In this document: positions 26,141 through 34,679 of the stretch, one piece after another
How positions within the stretch are numbered: position 1 is the stretch's first letter
How the letters are laid out: the number at the start of each line of letters is the position of its first letter
NCBI RefSeq assembly: GCF_001553785.1
Contig: NZ_LOJP01000001.1
Coordinates: forward strand, 3,682,273 to 3,746,272
Length of the DNA: 64,000 nucleotides
Direction of reading: 5' to 3'
DNA from: Actinoplanes sp. TFC3
GTDB taxonomy: Bacteria; Actinomycetota; Actinomycetes; Mycobacteriales; Micromonosporaceae
Notes under the pieces: model-generated
Seen by the model: the letters and a program-made list of their open reading frames with translations, nothing else
The model's database searches: none
Told to the model about the DNA's origin: nothing
Translations under genes and position numbers: made by a program

Positions 26141-26953
26141 TCAGAAAGCGGCGAGCACCGAGCCCTGATACTTGTCCTCGATGAACTTCTTCACCTCGGG
26201 CGAGTGCAGCAGCGTCTCCAGCTTGGTGATCCGCGGGTCGTTCTCCTCGCCGGTGCGCACCACCACGAGGTTGGCGTACGGGTTGTCCTTGCCGTCCTCG
26301 AGCGCCAGCGCGTCCTTGGCCGGGCTGAGCCCGGTCTGGATGGCGTAGTTGCCGTTGACGATCGACGCGGCGGTGTCCTCCAGGCTGCGCGGTAGCTGGG
26401 CGGCCTCGAGCGCGGAGAACTTCAGGTTCTTCGGGTTGCCGGTGATGTCCTTCTCGGTGGCCTTGACCCCGACGCCGTCCTTGAGCGTGATGAGCCCGTT
26501 CTTGGCCAGCAGCGCCAGCGCCCGGCCCGAGTTCGACGGGTCGTTGGGGATGCCGATGGTGCCGCCGGCCGGGATCTCGGCGATCGACTTGACCGTCTTG
26601 GAGTACAACCCGAGCGGCTCGATGTGCACCGGCTTGAGCGGGGTGAACTTGTAGCCCTTGGCCGCTACCTCCTCGTCGAGGTACGGGATGTGCTGGAAGT
26701 AGTTGGCGTCGAGCTGCTTCTCCTGAAGGGCCACATTGGGCTGCACGTAGTCGTTGAACTCGACGATGTCCAGCTTGAGCCCTTCCTTGGCGGCGAGGTT
26801 GTCCTTGACGTACGTCAGGATCTCACCATGCGGGACGGGGCTGACACCGACCTTGAGGGTGCCGGAGGCCGACGAGGACTCGTCGCTGGAGCCACACCCG
26901 GCGGCGGTGAGGCCGAGGACCAGCACGGCGGCGAGCAGTGAGCGGCGGAGCAT
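26141..26953 (-). CDS. metQ: Methionine-binding lipoprotein MetQ
   Basis: A 270-residue NlpA/MetQ-family binding protein with lipoprotein signal MLRRSLLAAVLVLGLTAAGC (Cys20). Family blocks include LKVGVSPVPHGEIL, LDIVEFNDYVQPNVALQEKQLDANYFQHIPYLDE, and IPNDPSNSGRALALLAKNGLI. It delivers methionine (possibly also other sulfur amino acids) to MetNI. Last gene of metN-I-Q, 13 bases after metI, and followed by a terminator hairpin. Confidence 0.93.
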   Translation of the reverse strand: MLRRSLLAAVLVLGLTAAGCGSSDESSSASGTLKVGVSPVPHGEILTYVKDNLAAKEGLKLDIVEFNDYVQPNVALQEKQLDANYFQHIPYLDEEVAAKGYKFTPLKPVHIEPLGLYSKTVKSIAEIPAGGTIGIPNDPSNSGRALALLAKNGLITLKDGVGVKATEKDITGNPKNLKFSALEAAQLPRSLEDTAASIVNGNYAIQTGLSPAKDALALEDGKDNPYANLVVVRTGEENDPRITKLETLLHSPEVKKFIEDKYQGSVLAAF

Positions 26954-26966
26954 GGCAAATGCCTTT

Positions 26967-27623
26967 CTATCGGTGGGACAGGCGCCGGACGACCACGTCG
27001 CCCAGCATCTGGATGAGTTGCACGAACACCACGAGCACCACCACGGTGGCGATCATGACCTCGGTTTCGAAGCGCTGGTAGCCGTAGCGGATGGCCAGAT
27101 CACCGAGCCCGCCGCCGCCGACCACGCCGGCCATCGCCGAGTAGCCGACCAGCGCGATCACCGTGATGGTGAGCCCGGCGACCAGCGCGGGGCGGGCCTC
27201 ACGCAGCAGCACCTTGCCGACGATCTGCCGGCGCGAGGACCCCATGGCGATCGCGGCGCTGACCACGTCGGCGGGTACCTCGCGCAGCGCGGTCTCGACG
27301 ATGCGGGCGTAGAACGGGATCGCGCCGATGGTCAGCGGCACGATTGCGGCGGTGGTGCCGATGGTGGTGCCGACCACGGCCCGGGTGAACGGGATGACCG
27401 CGACCAGCAGAATGATGAACGGCAGCGAGCGGCCGACGTTGACCACCAGGCCGAGCAGGGCGTTGAGCGGGGGCGCGGCCAGCAGCCCGCCACGCGCGGT
27501 GAGCACGAGCAGCACCCCGAGCAGCAGCCCGCCGACCGCGGTCAGCACGGCGGACAATCCGACCATCCACGCGGTTTCCTGGAAGCCTTCCCAGAGCAGG
27601 TCGCTGATGTCGGACCAGGTCAT
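26967..27623 (-). CDS. metI: Methionine ABC importer permease MetI
   Basis: A 218-residue permease with five predicted membrane helices, the normal size for MetI. The coupling loop is REVPADVVSAAIAMGSSRRQIVGKVLLREARPALVAG, and the C-terminal GYSAMAGVVGGGGLGDLAIRYGYQRFE is diagnostic for the family. ATG 27623 overlaps the metN stop as ATGA, so translation is coupled. Confidence 0.93.
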   Translation of the reverse strand: MTWSDISDLLWEGFQETAWMVGLSAVLTAVGGLLLGVLLVLTARGGLLAAPPLNALLGLVVNVGRSLPFIILLVAVIPFTRAVVGTTIGTTAAIVPLTIGAIPFYARIVETALREVPADVVSAAIAMGSSRRQIVGKVLLREARPALVAGLTITVIALVGYSAMAGVVGGGGLGDLAIRYGYQRFETEVMIATVVVLVVFVQLIQMLGDVVVRRLSHR

Positions 27624-28597
27624 CGGGTCACCTCCGTGACGAGTGCGCCGCGCCGGCGCAGGAATCCGGCAGCGTCCTCGCCGCGCCCGGCGACGGCCAG
27701 CCGCAGCCGCCCGGCCCGGGTGGCCGCCAGGGTTTCCACCCCGCCGCCGAGCAGCCGGATGTCGACGCCCAGCTCGCGGACCAGCTCGGACAGCAGTGGC
27801 TCGTCGGCCGCCGGCCCGCTCACGGTCACGTCGAACGCCGTCTCGCCCTGCCGGGTCTGCACGGCGGGCAGCGGGAACAGTCCGGCGGCGAGCTCGGAGC
27901 CCTCGGTGAGCAGCAGCTCGCTGACCGGGCCGGACTCGGTGAACCGGCCCTCGCGCATCACGGCGGCCGCGTGGCAGACCCGTTTCACCACGTCCATCTC
28001 GTGGGTGATCAGCAGGATGGTCAGCCCGAGCCGGCGGTTGAGGTCGAGCAGCAGGTCCAGGATGGAGCGGGTGGTGTCCGGGTCGAGCGCCGAGGTGGCC
28101 TCGTCGGACAGCAGCACGGTCGGTTCGGCGGCCAGCGCCCGGGCAATGCCGACGCGCTGCTTCTGCCCGCCGGACAGCTGCGCCGGGTAGGCCCCGGCGC
28201 GGTCGGACAACCCGACAAGCTCGAGCAGCTCGGCGACGCGCGCGGACCGCTGGGTCCGCGGCACCCCGGCCACTTCCAGCGGGAACGCGACGTTGCCGGC
28301 CACCGTGCGCGAGGACAGCAGGGCGAAATGCTGGTGGATCATGCCGACCCGGCGCCGGGCGGCCCGCAGCTTGCGGTCGCTGAGCGCGGTCAGCTCCACC
28401 CCATCGACCAGCACCGTGCCCGCGTCGGGGCGTTCCAGCAGGTTGACGCAGCGCAGCAGGGTGCTCTTGCCGGCGCCGCTGCGCCCGAGCACACCGAAGA
28501 TCTCCCCAGGGCGCACCTCGAGGTCCACGTCGTTGACGGCGACGACCTCGCGCCGGCGGGCATGGTAGGTCTTACGCAGACCGCTGACCGTGATCAC
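27620..28597 (-). CDS. metN: Methionine ABC importer ATPase MetN with NIL domain
   Basis: A 325-residue ATPase. Walker A is GRSGAGKSTLLRCVNLLERP, signature LSGGQKQRVGIARAL, Walker B VLLSDEATSALD. The C-terminal 80 residues form the NIL regulatory domain (VSGPAADEPLLSELVRELGVDIRLLGGGVE), where cytoplasmic methionine causes feedback inhibition of the transporter. I place the start at GTG 28597, preceded by GGAG; an in-frame TTG at 28618 lies inside the shared regulatory motif and is unlikely. First gene of metNIQ. Confidence 0.92.
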   Translation of the reverse strand: MITVSGLRKTYHARRREVVAVNDVDLEVRPGEIFGVLGRSGAGKSTLLRCVNLLERPDAGTVLVDGVELTALSDRKLRAARRRVGMIHQHFALLSSRTVAGNVAFPLEVAGVPRTQRSARVAELLELVGLSDRAGAYPAQLSGGQKQRVGIARALAAEPTVLLSDEATSALDPDTTRSILDLLLDLNRRLGLTILLITHEMDVVKRVCHAAAVMREGRFTESGPVSELLLTEGSELAAGLFPLPAVQTRQGETAFDVTVSGPAADEPLLSELVRELGVDIRLLGGGVETLAATRAGRLRLAVAGRGEDAAGFLRRRGALVTEVTR

Positions 28598-28608
28598 AAC
28601 GCCCAATC

Positions 28609-28628
28609 TCCTACTCAACCTATAGGTT
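28609..28628 (-). promoter_or_regulatory. Shared 20-bp motif, copy 3 (met operon promoter)
   Basis: On the minus strand AACCTATAGGTTGAGTAGGA. It includes the perfect dyad AACCTATAGGTT and the TAGGAG end that could be a -10 box. The motif ends only 11 bases from the metN GTG, so a bound regulator would block initiation. Same orientation relative to the gene as copies 1 and 2. Confidence 0.55.
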
Positions 28629-28729
28629 TTGGATATGTGACCCTAGCGCGACGACGCCGGGCAGCGCGCGCCGGTGTAACGACCATCACCGATCAGCACG
28701 CCTGACCATGGGCGCCGGAAGGGGATTGC

Positions 28730-30019
28730 ATGAACCCCGAGGACGAGGTTGCGACGCTCGCCAGCGAGCTGATTGCGATCGACACGACAAACCCCGGCAC
28801 GTACGGCGGACCGGGACCCGAGCGGGCCGGCGCCGAGTACGTGGCCGCCAAGCTCGCCGAGGCCGGATACGCCCCCCACTACGTGGAATCCGGTGCACCC
28901 GGACGCGGCAACGTGGTGGTGCGGGTGGCCGGGGCCGACCCGGCGCGCGGGGCGCTGCTGGTGCACGGCCACCTTGACGTCGTACCGGCGGATCCGGCCG
29001 ATTGGTCGGTGCACCCGTTCTCGGGCGAGATCCGTGACGGTTACGTGTGGGGACGCGGGGCCGTGGACATGAAGGGCATGCTGGCGATGATGCTGGCCGT
29101 GGCCCGGCACTTCCGGCGCACCGGTGTGGTGCCGCCTCGCGACCTGGTGTTCGCGTTCCTGGCCGACGAGGAAGCCGGCGGCGTGGCGGGCGCGCAGTGG
29201 CTGGTCGAGCACCGCCGGGACCTGTTCGACGGCGTTACCGAGGCGGTCAGCGAGGTCGGCGGGTTCTCGGTGCAGCTCGGTGACGGGCCGCGCGCCTACC
29301 TGGTGGAGACGGCCGAGAAGGGCTCGATGTGGGTGCGCCTGGCCGCACGGGGCACCGCCGGGCACGGCTCACTGCTGCACACCGACAACCCGATCGCCAC
29401 CCTGGCGGCGGCGCTGACCCGGCTCGGCGAACATCGCTTCCCGCTGATCCTCACCCAGCCGGTGCGCGAGTTCCTCGAAGGTTCGGGGCTGCCGTTCGAC
29501 CCCGCCGATCCCGAGGCCACGGTGGGCAAACTCGGTCATCTGTCCCGGCTGATCGAGGCCACGCTGCGCGACACCGCAACGGTCACCATTGTCAACGCCG
29601 GCTACAAGTCCAATGTGGTGCCCTCGATCGCGCGGGCCGAGGTGGACGCACGCACGCTACCCGGGCGCGACGAGGCGTTCCGCACCGAACTCGCCCGCGT
29701 GCTGGGGCCGGACATCGAGATCGAATGGAGCAGCCTGCCCGCCGTGCAGACAACGTTCGACGGCGACCTGGTCGCAGCCATGGGTGCGGCCATCGCGGCC
29801 GAGGATCCAAGGGCACGCTTGATTCCCTACATGCTTCCCGCCGGTACGGACGCAAAGTCGTTCGCCCGTCTCGGCATCCGCCACCTCGGCTTCGCACCCC
29901 TGCGACTACCCCCGGAACTGGACTTCACCGCGCTGTTCCACGGCGTCGACGAGCGCGTACCGGTGGACGCGCTGCGCTTCGGCACCCGCGTTCTCGACCG
30001 GTTGCTGCGCTCGTGCTGA
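28730..30019 (+). CDS. M20-family metallopeptidase (ArgE/DapE/ACY1/CPG2 type)
   Basis: A 429-residue cytosolic dizinc hydrolase. The metal ligands are visible in VHGHLDVVP, GRGAVDMKG and LADEEAGG (catalytic Glu), then SEVGGFS, and a C-terminal His in ALFHGVDERVP. The dimerisation domain is inserted in the middle (RLAARGTAGHGSLLHTDNPIATL). Members split N-acyl amino acids or dipeptides. Located between the met operon and the SAM-riboswitch gene, it could release sulfur amino acids from acyl or peptide forms; that is inference. ATG 28730 follows GGAAGGGG. Confidence 0.85.
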   Translation: MNPEDEVATLASELIAIDTTNPGTYGGPGPERAGAEYVAAKLAEAGYAPHYVESGAPGRGNVVVRVAGADPARGALLVHGHLDVVPADPADWSVHPFSGEIRDGYVWGRGAVDMKGMLAMMLAVARHFRRTGVVPPRDLVFAFLADEEAGGVAGAQWLVEHRRDLFDGVTEAVSEVGGFSVQLGDGPRAYLVETAEKGSMWVRLAARGTAGHGSLLHTDNPIATLAAALTRLGEHRFPLILTQPVREFLEGSGLPFDPADPEATVGKLGHLSRLIEATLRDTATVTIVNAGYKSNVVPSIARAEVDARTLPGRDEAFRTELARVLGPDIEIEWSSLPAVQTTFDGDLVAAMGAAIAAEDPRARLIPYMLPAGTDAKSFARLGIRHLGFAPLRLPPELDFTALFHGVDERVPVDALRFGTRVLDRLLRSC

Positions 30020-30040
30020 TCCTCTGCTACCGTCGGCAGC

Positions 30041-30156
30041 GGTCATGAGTGCCAGCGTGTAGCCCCGGCTTGCTGGCCGGCAACCCTTGCGTCCGCGATG
30101 GGGTGCCCCGGGTGAGGACCGGGCCCTGCGTCAACAGGCGAGGGCAAGCGCGAGAC
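30041..30156 (+). ncRNA. SAM-IV riboswitch
   Basis: The leader reads GGTCATGAGTGCCAGCGTGT, then AGCCCCGGCTTGCTGGCCGG, CAACCCTTGCGTCCGCGATG, GGGTGCCCCGGGTGAGGACC and ends with GGCAAGCGCGAG. This is the conserved core of the actinobacterial SAM-IV class: the GCCAGC/GCTGGC stem, the CCGGCAACC internal loop, GGGGTGCC pairing and the downstream pseudoknot segment. It binds S-adenosylmethionine and normally lowers expression when SAM is plentiful. It sits just before the RBS (GGAGG, 30161-30166 region) of the class-V aminotransferase gene, where it could mask the ribosome site. TACCGT at 30028-30033 is a possible -10 box. Confidence 0.9.
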
Positions 30157-30172
30157 TCCGCGGAGGATCCTG

Positions 30173-31390
30173 ATGACCCTGGCCCTGTGTACCGACCTGT
30201 CCGTGGTCGGCGACGACCTGACCACCACGCTCCCCGGCGGCGAGCGGGTACGGTTCGCGCACTTCGACTACGCGGCTTCGGCCCCGGCGGTGCGGGCGGC
30301 CTACGAGGCGGCGACCGCGATCCTGCCCTACGCCGGCAGCGTGCACCGCGGCACCGGCCTGCGCGCCGAGACCTCGACGCTGGAGTACGAGCGCGCCCGC
30401 GACCTGGTGGGCGAGTTCGTGGGGGTGCGCCCGGGCGACCAGGTCGTGTTCACCCGCAACACCACGGACGCCTTGAACCTGCTGGCCCGCTGTCTGCCCG
30501 AGGGCACCACGACAATCGTGTTCGAGGGCGAGCACCACGCGAACCTGCTCCCGTGGCCCCGCCAGATCCGCCTGCCCCTGCCGGGCTCGGCGGACGAGGC
30601 AGTGGCGGCGGTGGAGCGCTGTGTCCGTACCGTCGAAGGCCCTGTGCTTGTGGCTGTCACCGGCGCCAGCAACGTGACCGGGGAAGTGTGGCCGGTGCGC
30701 CGCATCGCCGACGTGGCCCACGCGCACGGCGCCCGCGTGCTCGTCGACGCCGCCCAGTTGGCCCCGCACGCCGCCGTGGATCTCACCGGCCTCGGCGCCG
30801 ATTACCTCGCCTTCTCCGGGCACAAGCTGTACGCCCCGTTCGGCGCCGGAGTGCTGGCCGGGCGCAGCGACTGGCTCGACGCCGCCCCGCCCTACCTGGC
30901 CGGCGGCGGGGCCAGCGCGAGCGTCGGCGGGCAGCCGGGCGACGTGGTGTGGAAAACCGGCCCGGCGCGCCACGAGGGCGGCACCCCCAACCTGCTCGGC
31001 GCGGTGACCATCGGCGCGGTGTGCGCGGCGCTGCTCAGGACCGACCGCGACGCGCTGCACGAGCGCGAGCAGGACCTGCTGGAACGCCTGCGCTCAGGGC
31101 TGCCGGGCGAGGTCAGCATCTTCGGCCCCGATCACCCGCGCGTCGGCATCGTCTCGCTCGCCCTGCCCGGCCACGACCCGGTTACGCTGGCGGCGACACT
31201 GGCGCAACAGCACGGCATCGGGGTACGCGCCGGGCAGTTCTGCGCGCACCCGCTGGTCCGGCGCCTCACCGGCTCAGCCGCCGTCGAGCAATGCGCGACC
31301 GCGCCGGACAGCCTGCTGCGGATCAGTTTCGGACTGGGCACCACCGACCAGGACGTGGACCGCTTGATCGGTGCCCTCAGCCGACTTTGA
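30173..31390 (+). CDS. Class-V aminotransferase / cysteine desulfurase-like PLP enzyme under SAM-IV control
   Basis: A 405-residue PLP fold-I enzyme related to cysteine desulfurases and EgtE-type C-S lyases. Markers: NTTDALNLLARCLP, VTGASNVTGEVWPV, VDAAQLAPHAAVDL (PLP-ring Asp), and SGHKLYAPFGAGVLAG with the PLP-binding Lys. The region where a desulfurase has its catalytic Cys reads GVRAGQFCAHPL, so a Cys is present (near residue 359). Control by a SAM-IV riboswitch places it in sulfur amino-acid metabolism; whether it acts as desulfurase, transaminase or C-S lyase cannot be decided. The 3' end overlaps the converging subtilase gene by 14 bases. Confidence 0.85.
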   Translation: MTLALCTDLSVVGDDLTTTLPGGERVRFAHFDYAASAPAVRAAYEAATAILPYAGSVHRGTGLRAETSTLEYERARDLVGEFVGVRPGDQVVFTRNTTDALNLLARCLPEGTTTIVFEGEHHANLLPWPRQIRLPLPGSADEAVAAVERCVRTVEGPVLVAVTGASNVTGEVWPVRRIADVAHAHGARVLVDAAQLAPHAAVDLTGLGADYLAFSGHKLYAPFGAGVLAGRSDWLDAAPPYLAGGGASASVGGQPGDVVWKTGPARHEGGTPNLLGAVTIGAVCAALLRTDRDALHEREQDLLERLRSGLPGEVSIFGPDHPRVGIVSLALPGHDPVTLAATLAQQHGIGVRAGQFCAHPLVRRLTGSAAVEQCATAPDSLLRISFGLGTTDQDVDRLIGALSRL

Positions 31391-32765
31391 TGGTGCTGGA
31401 GACGGCGATCTTCTGACCGTCGGCTCCCGTACCGCGCACGGTGAGGGTTCCCGACTTGGCCGGCTGCACCGGCGTCACCATCCGCGTAGCGGTGCCGGCG
31501 CGGCTCACCCGGGCGGTGCCCAGCGCCACGGTCTTGCTGATGAACACGCTCTTCCTGGCGTAGCGGTACGTCTCGGTGACGGTGAGCGTGGTGCCCGGTT
31601 CGAACGCCGCGACGTTCACGGTGATGCGGGCGCGCTTGGCGACCTTCAGAGCCGACAGGGTCACCGTGGGCGTCGCGCCGGTCAGCATCGCGTACGGGTT
31701 GACCGCGCCGTTCGGCCCGGCCGTCGAGGTCAGCGCCTGCGTCACCTGCACCGTGGTCGCCGTGTCGTGCTTGGTCTTGTACAACGCCACGGACGCGGCG
31801 ACCAGCGGGGACGCCATCGACGTACCGCTCTTGTGGACGTAGCCGCCGGAGCCCGCATCCAAACCGTCGATGTCGCTGCCGGGTGCCGTGACATCGGCGG
31901 TGCCGCTGGCGTTGGAGTACGAAGCCACCGCCCCGTCCTGCTGCAGCGCCCCAACCCCGATTGCACCGGGTGACGCGGCCGGCCACATCGTCTGGTCACC
32001 GTCGTCGCCGTTGTTGCCCACGGCCACGACCACCGGCACGTCGCGCTGGCTCGCGTAGGCCACCGCGGTGTCGTACACCGCCGAGTAGTCGCCCGCCGCC
32101 GACACGTTGATCACCGTGGCGCCGTGGTCGACCGCGTAGACGATGCCGTCGGCGATGGCCGTCGACGTGCCCGCACCGTTCGCGCCCAGGGCTCGTACCG
32201 GAAGAATCTGCACGCCCGACGCGATGCTGGCCACGCCCTTGGCGTTGTTGCTCACCGCGCCCGCGATGCCCGCCACGTGCGTGCCGTGCCCCTGCGGGTC
32301 GGCGCAGCCGTTCTGCGCCGGGTCGAGCGCGTCGCCGACCAGGTCGGTGCCCAGGTCGCAGCGCACCTGACCGGCGGCGAAGTCCTCGTGCCCCGCGTCG
32401 ACACCGGTGTCCACCACCGCGATCAACTGGTTGCTCAGGTCCACTGCGGGCAGGTCGTTGCCGCGCAGCAGGTCGAGCGACCACTGCTGGGGCCGTTCCG
32501 GGTCGTCCGGGGCCGCCGCGATGCGCACCGGCGCCTCGCTCGCATAGCCGACGCTGCCCGGCAGACTCGCCGCGCGGCGGCGCTCCTCGGCCACCGTGCG
32601 CGCCTCGACCTCGACAAAGCTCGGCCGCCCGCTCGCGTCGATCACCCGCGCCACCGTGGTGATCTGCGCCCCGTCGCCCGGCGCGGCCAGCACCGGGGTG
32701 CCGGCAGCCAGCCCGGCCACGGCCAGAACCGGCACGAAAACCCACGAACGGGTACGGACCCTCAC
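31377..32765 (-). CDS. Secreted subtilisin-like serine protease (S8)
   Basis: A 462-residue secreted protease. GTG 32765 follows a strong GGGGGAGG site and gives a signal peptide (VRVRTRSWVFVPVLAVAGLAAGTPVLAAPG). The catalytic triad is present: Asp119 in IAVVDTGVD, His160 in GHGTHVAGIAG, Ser316 in KSGTSMASPLVA; the oxyanion Asn lies in VAVGNNGDDGD. A propeptide region of about 75 residues precedes the domain, and a C-terminal beta domain of about 110 residues (PTVTLSALKVAKRARITVNV ...) follows. No C-terminal membrane anchor, so it is released or wall-associated. Confidence 0.9.
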   Translation of the reverse strand: MRVRTRSWVFVPVLAVAGLAAGTPVLAAPGDGAQITTVARVIDASGRPSFVEVEARTVAEERRRAASLPGSVGYASEAPVRIAAAPDDPERPQQWSLDLLRGNDLPAVDLSNQLIAVVDTGVDAGHEDFAAGQVRCDLGTDLVGDALDPAQNGCADPQGHGTHVAGIAGAVSNNAKGVASIASGVQILPVRALGANGAGTSTAIADGIVYAVDHGATVINVSAAGDYSAVYDTAVAYASQRDVPVVVAVGNNGDDGDQTMWPAASPGAIGVGALQQDGAVASYSNASGTADVTAPGSDIDGLDAGSGGYVHKSGTSMASPLVAASVALYKTKHDTATTVQVTQALTSTAGPNGAVNPYAMLTGATPTVTLSALKVAKRARITVNVAAFEPGTTLTVTETYRYARKSVFISKTVALGTARVSRAGTATRMVTPVQPAKSGTLTVRGTGADGQKIAVSSTIKVG

Positions 32766-32893
32766 GCTACCTCCCCCAATGAGCACGCCTGGTTATCGGC
32801 AGCGGCGCGGGCCCACCTGAGGGTTTGATCTCAGGGCCGGGTCAGGGCTCTTCCCGATGGTTGCCGGGCGGTTGCGAAGCCACCATTGATGAC

Positions 32894-33103
32894 ATGAACA
32901 CGTTCTCCGGGTCCATGACCCGTCAAGGCCTGGTCCGCCCCCGCGAGGGTCGCGTGCTCGGCGGTGTGTGCGCGGGTCTGGCCCGCCGCTTCGGTCTCGA
33001 CCCGTGGGTCGCCCGCCTGCTGTTCATGCTGATCCTGTTCATCATCCCCGGCAGTCAGCTACTGGTGTATCCGCTGCTGTGGATCCTCATGCCGAGCGCT
33101 TGA
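32894..33103 (+). CDS. PspC domain protein
   Basis: A 69-residue small membrane protein made almost entirely of a PspC domain: RQGLVRPREGRVLGGVCAGLARRFGLDPWVARLLFMLILF, followed by a second hydrophobic segment ending PLLWILMPSA. PspC proteins take part in envelope-stress signalling. ATG 32894 gives the conserved length; a longer frame from 32825 is unlikely. It is followed 54 bases later by a Ser/Thr kinase gene. Confidence 0.85.
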   Translation: MNTFSGSMTRQGLVRPREGRVLGGVCAGLARRFGLDPWVARLLFMLILFIIPGSQLLVYPLLWILMPSA

Positions 33104-33157
33104 TCGTCACCGGTAAGGTCCCACTCGAACTTTCGTCGAGGTTTGAGGTGAGGACCG

Positions 33158-34654
33158 ATGAGCCGGCCGCTGCGCCCCGGCGACCCGCGCCGGCTCGGCG
33201 GCTACGAGGTGCTGGGTCGCCTCGGTGAGGGCGGCATGGGCACGGTGTTCCTGGGCCAGGACGCCCAGGGGCACCAGGTGGCCATCAAGGTCGTCCGGGC
33301 CGAGTTCGCCACCGAGGACGAATACCGCAGGCGCTTTCGCAGCGAGGTGAACCGGGCCAAGCAGGTCCCGCCGTTCTCCACCGCGGAGGTGCTCGGCGCG
33401 GACCCGGACCACGACCCGCCGTACCTGGTGGTCGAGTACGTCGACGGTCCCAGCCTGGCCACCGTGGTCCGAGACAAGGGCCCGATGACCGGGGCGGCGC
33501 TGCAGAGCGTGGCGGTCGGCATCGCCACCGCGCTGACCGCCATCCACGGCGCCGGGGTCATTCACCGCGATCTCAAGCCCGGCAATGTGCTGTTCGCCCT
33601 GGGCGGTGTCAAGGTCATCGACTTCGGCATCGCCCAGCCGCTCGAGCTGACCAGCCAGCACACCGCCACCAACCACATGGTCGGCACGGTGGCCTACATG
33701 GCTCCCGAGCGCTTCGAGCCCGACGCCCGCACGATCGTGGGCTTCCCGGCCGACATCTTCGCCTGGGGCGCGGTCGTGATGTATGCGGCGACCGGACGTA
33801 CCCCCTTCGCCGGGGAGTCGGCGCCCGCGACGGCCATGCGCATCCTCACCCAGCCGCCCGACCTCACGGGGCTGGACGGACCGCTGCGTGATCTCGTCGC
33901 CCGCGCGCTGGCCAAACGCGCCGCCGACCGGCCCACCGCGCGGGAACTGCTCGACGCCCTGCTCGCCGTGCAGACCCCGCCGGCGCCGACCGGCACGCAG
34001 ACCCCGCCGGCGCCGACCGGCACGCCGCCGGCCGCCGGCCAGCCGTCGCGCCCGGCCCGCAACCGCCGCCGGGTGCTCATCTCGGTCACCGCCGTGCTGG
34101 CCGCGCTGGGCATCGGCGCCGCGATCATCCTGGCCACAGCCCACCGCGGCGACTCCCCCACCGCCAGCTCCTCGGCCTCCCCTGCGCCGGTGGCGATGCC
34201 GTCGAAGGGCACGATCCTGGCCGGCACGCGGCACACGCTGTTGCACATGTCCGAAATTGATCGCGACCTCGAGCTGCCCCTGGACGGCGAGGCGGTGGCG
34301 TCGGACGGCACCGGGCAGGAGGCGTTCTTCACGCTCGTGCCCAGCGGCGTCGACTACCTCATCAAGTCGGTGCTGCCCGGCCCGGACAACGCCGAACGCT
34401 GTCTGGGCGTACGGCTGGATCCCGACGGCCCCGGGGAACTGGTCGCAACGACCTGCGCGGTGTCGAAGGCCACGCTGTTCCAGATCGACAAGGCCGGCGG
34501 CAAGGACGACAAGGGCCGGGCGACCTATTTCATCGCCAGTGGCTCCTACGGCGTCGTGCAATGGGACGAGACCGAGCGCAAGGTGTACGTCGAGGAGCTC
34601 GGCGACGGCGAACCGGGCCTCAGCTTCAGCTTCGTCGACCGCGGCCCGGTCTGA
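33158..34654 (+). CDS. Membrane Ser/Thr protein kinase with C-terminal sensor domain
   Basis: A 498-residue Hanks-type kinase. The glycine loop GEGGMG is at residues 23-28, catalytic Lys44 in VAIKVV, HRD 136-138, DFG 155-157, and the activation segment ends MVGTVAYMAPERF. The linker carries the duplicated unit TPPAPTGTQ (DNA repeat around 33976-34020), then one membrane helix (VLISVTAVLAALGIGAAIILATA, about 303-325) and a C-terminal outside domain of about 150 residues rich in Asp/Gly with one conserved Cys pair. No PASTA. Start ATG 33158 follows GAGGTGAGGACCG. Confidence 0.9.
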   Translation: MSRPLRPGDPRRLGGYEVLGRLGEGGMGTVFLGQDAQGHQVAIKVVRAEFATEDEYRRRFRSEVNRAKQVPPFSTAEVLGADPDHDPPYLVVEYVDGPSLATVVRDKGPMTGAALQSVAVGIATALTAIHGAGVIHRDLKPGNVLFALGGVKVIDFGIAQPLELTSQHTATNHMVGTVAYMAPERFEPDARTIVGFPADIFAWGAVVMYAATGRTPFAGESAPATAMRILTQPPDLTGLDGPLRDLVARALAKRAADRPTARELLDALLAVQTPPAPTGTQTPPAPTGTPPAAGQPSRPARNRRRVLISVTAVLAALGIGAAIILATAHRGDSPTASSSASPAPVAMPSKGTILAGTRHTLLHMSEIDRDLELPLDGEAVASDGTGQEAFFTLVPSGVDYLIKSVLPGPDNAERCLGVRLDPDGPGELVATTCAVSKATLFQIDKAGGKDDKGRATYFIASGSYGVVQWDETERKVYVEELGDGEPGLSFSFVDRGPV

Positions 34655-34679
34655 TCCTCGGGCGATGGCGCCGGTCTGC

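Noticed and set aside
26954-26990. CTTTCTATCGGTGGG near metI as a fourth copy of the sulfur motif
   Set aside because: Only a few positions agree and it lies inside the met operon between two coupled genes.
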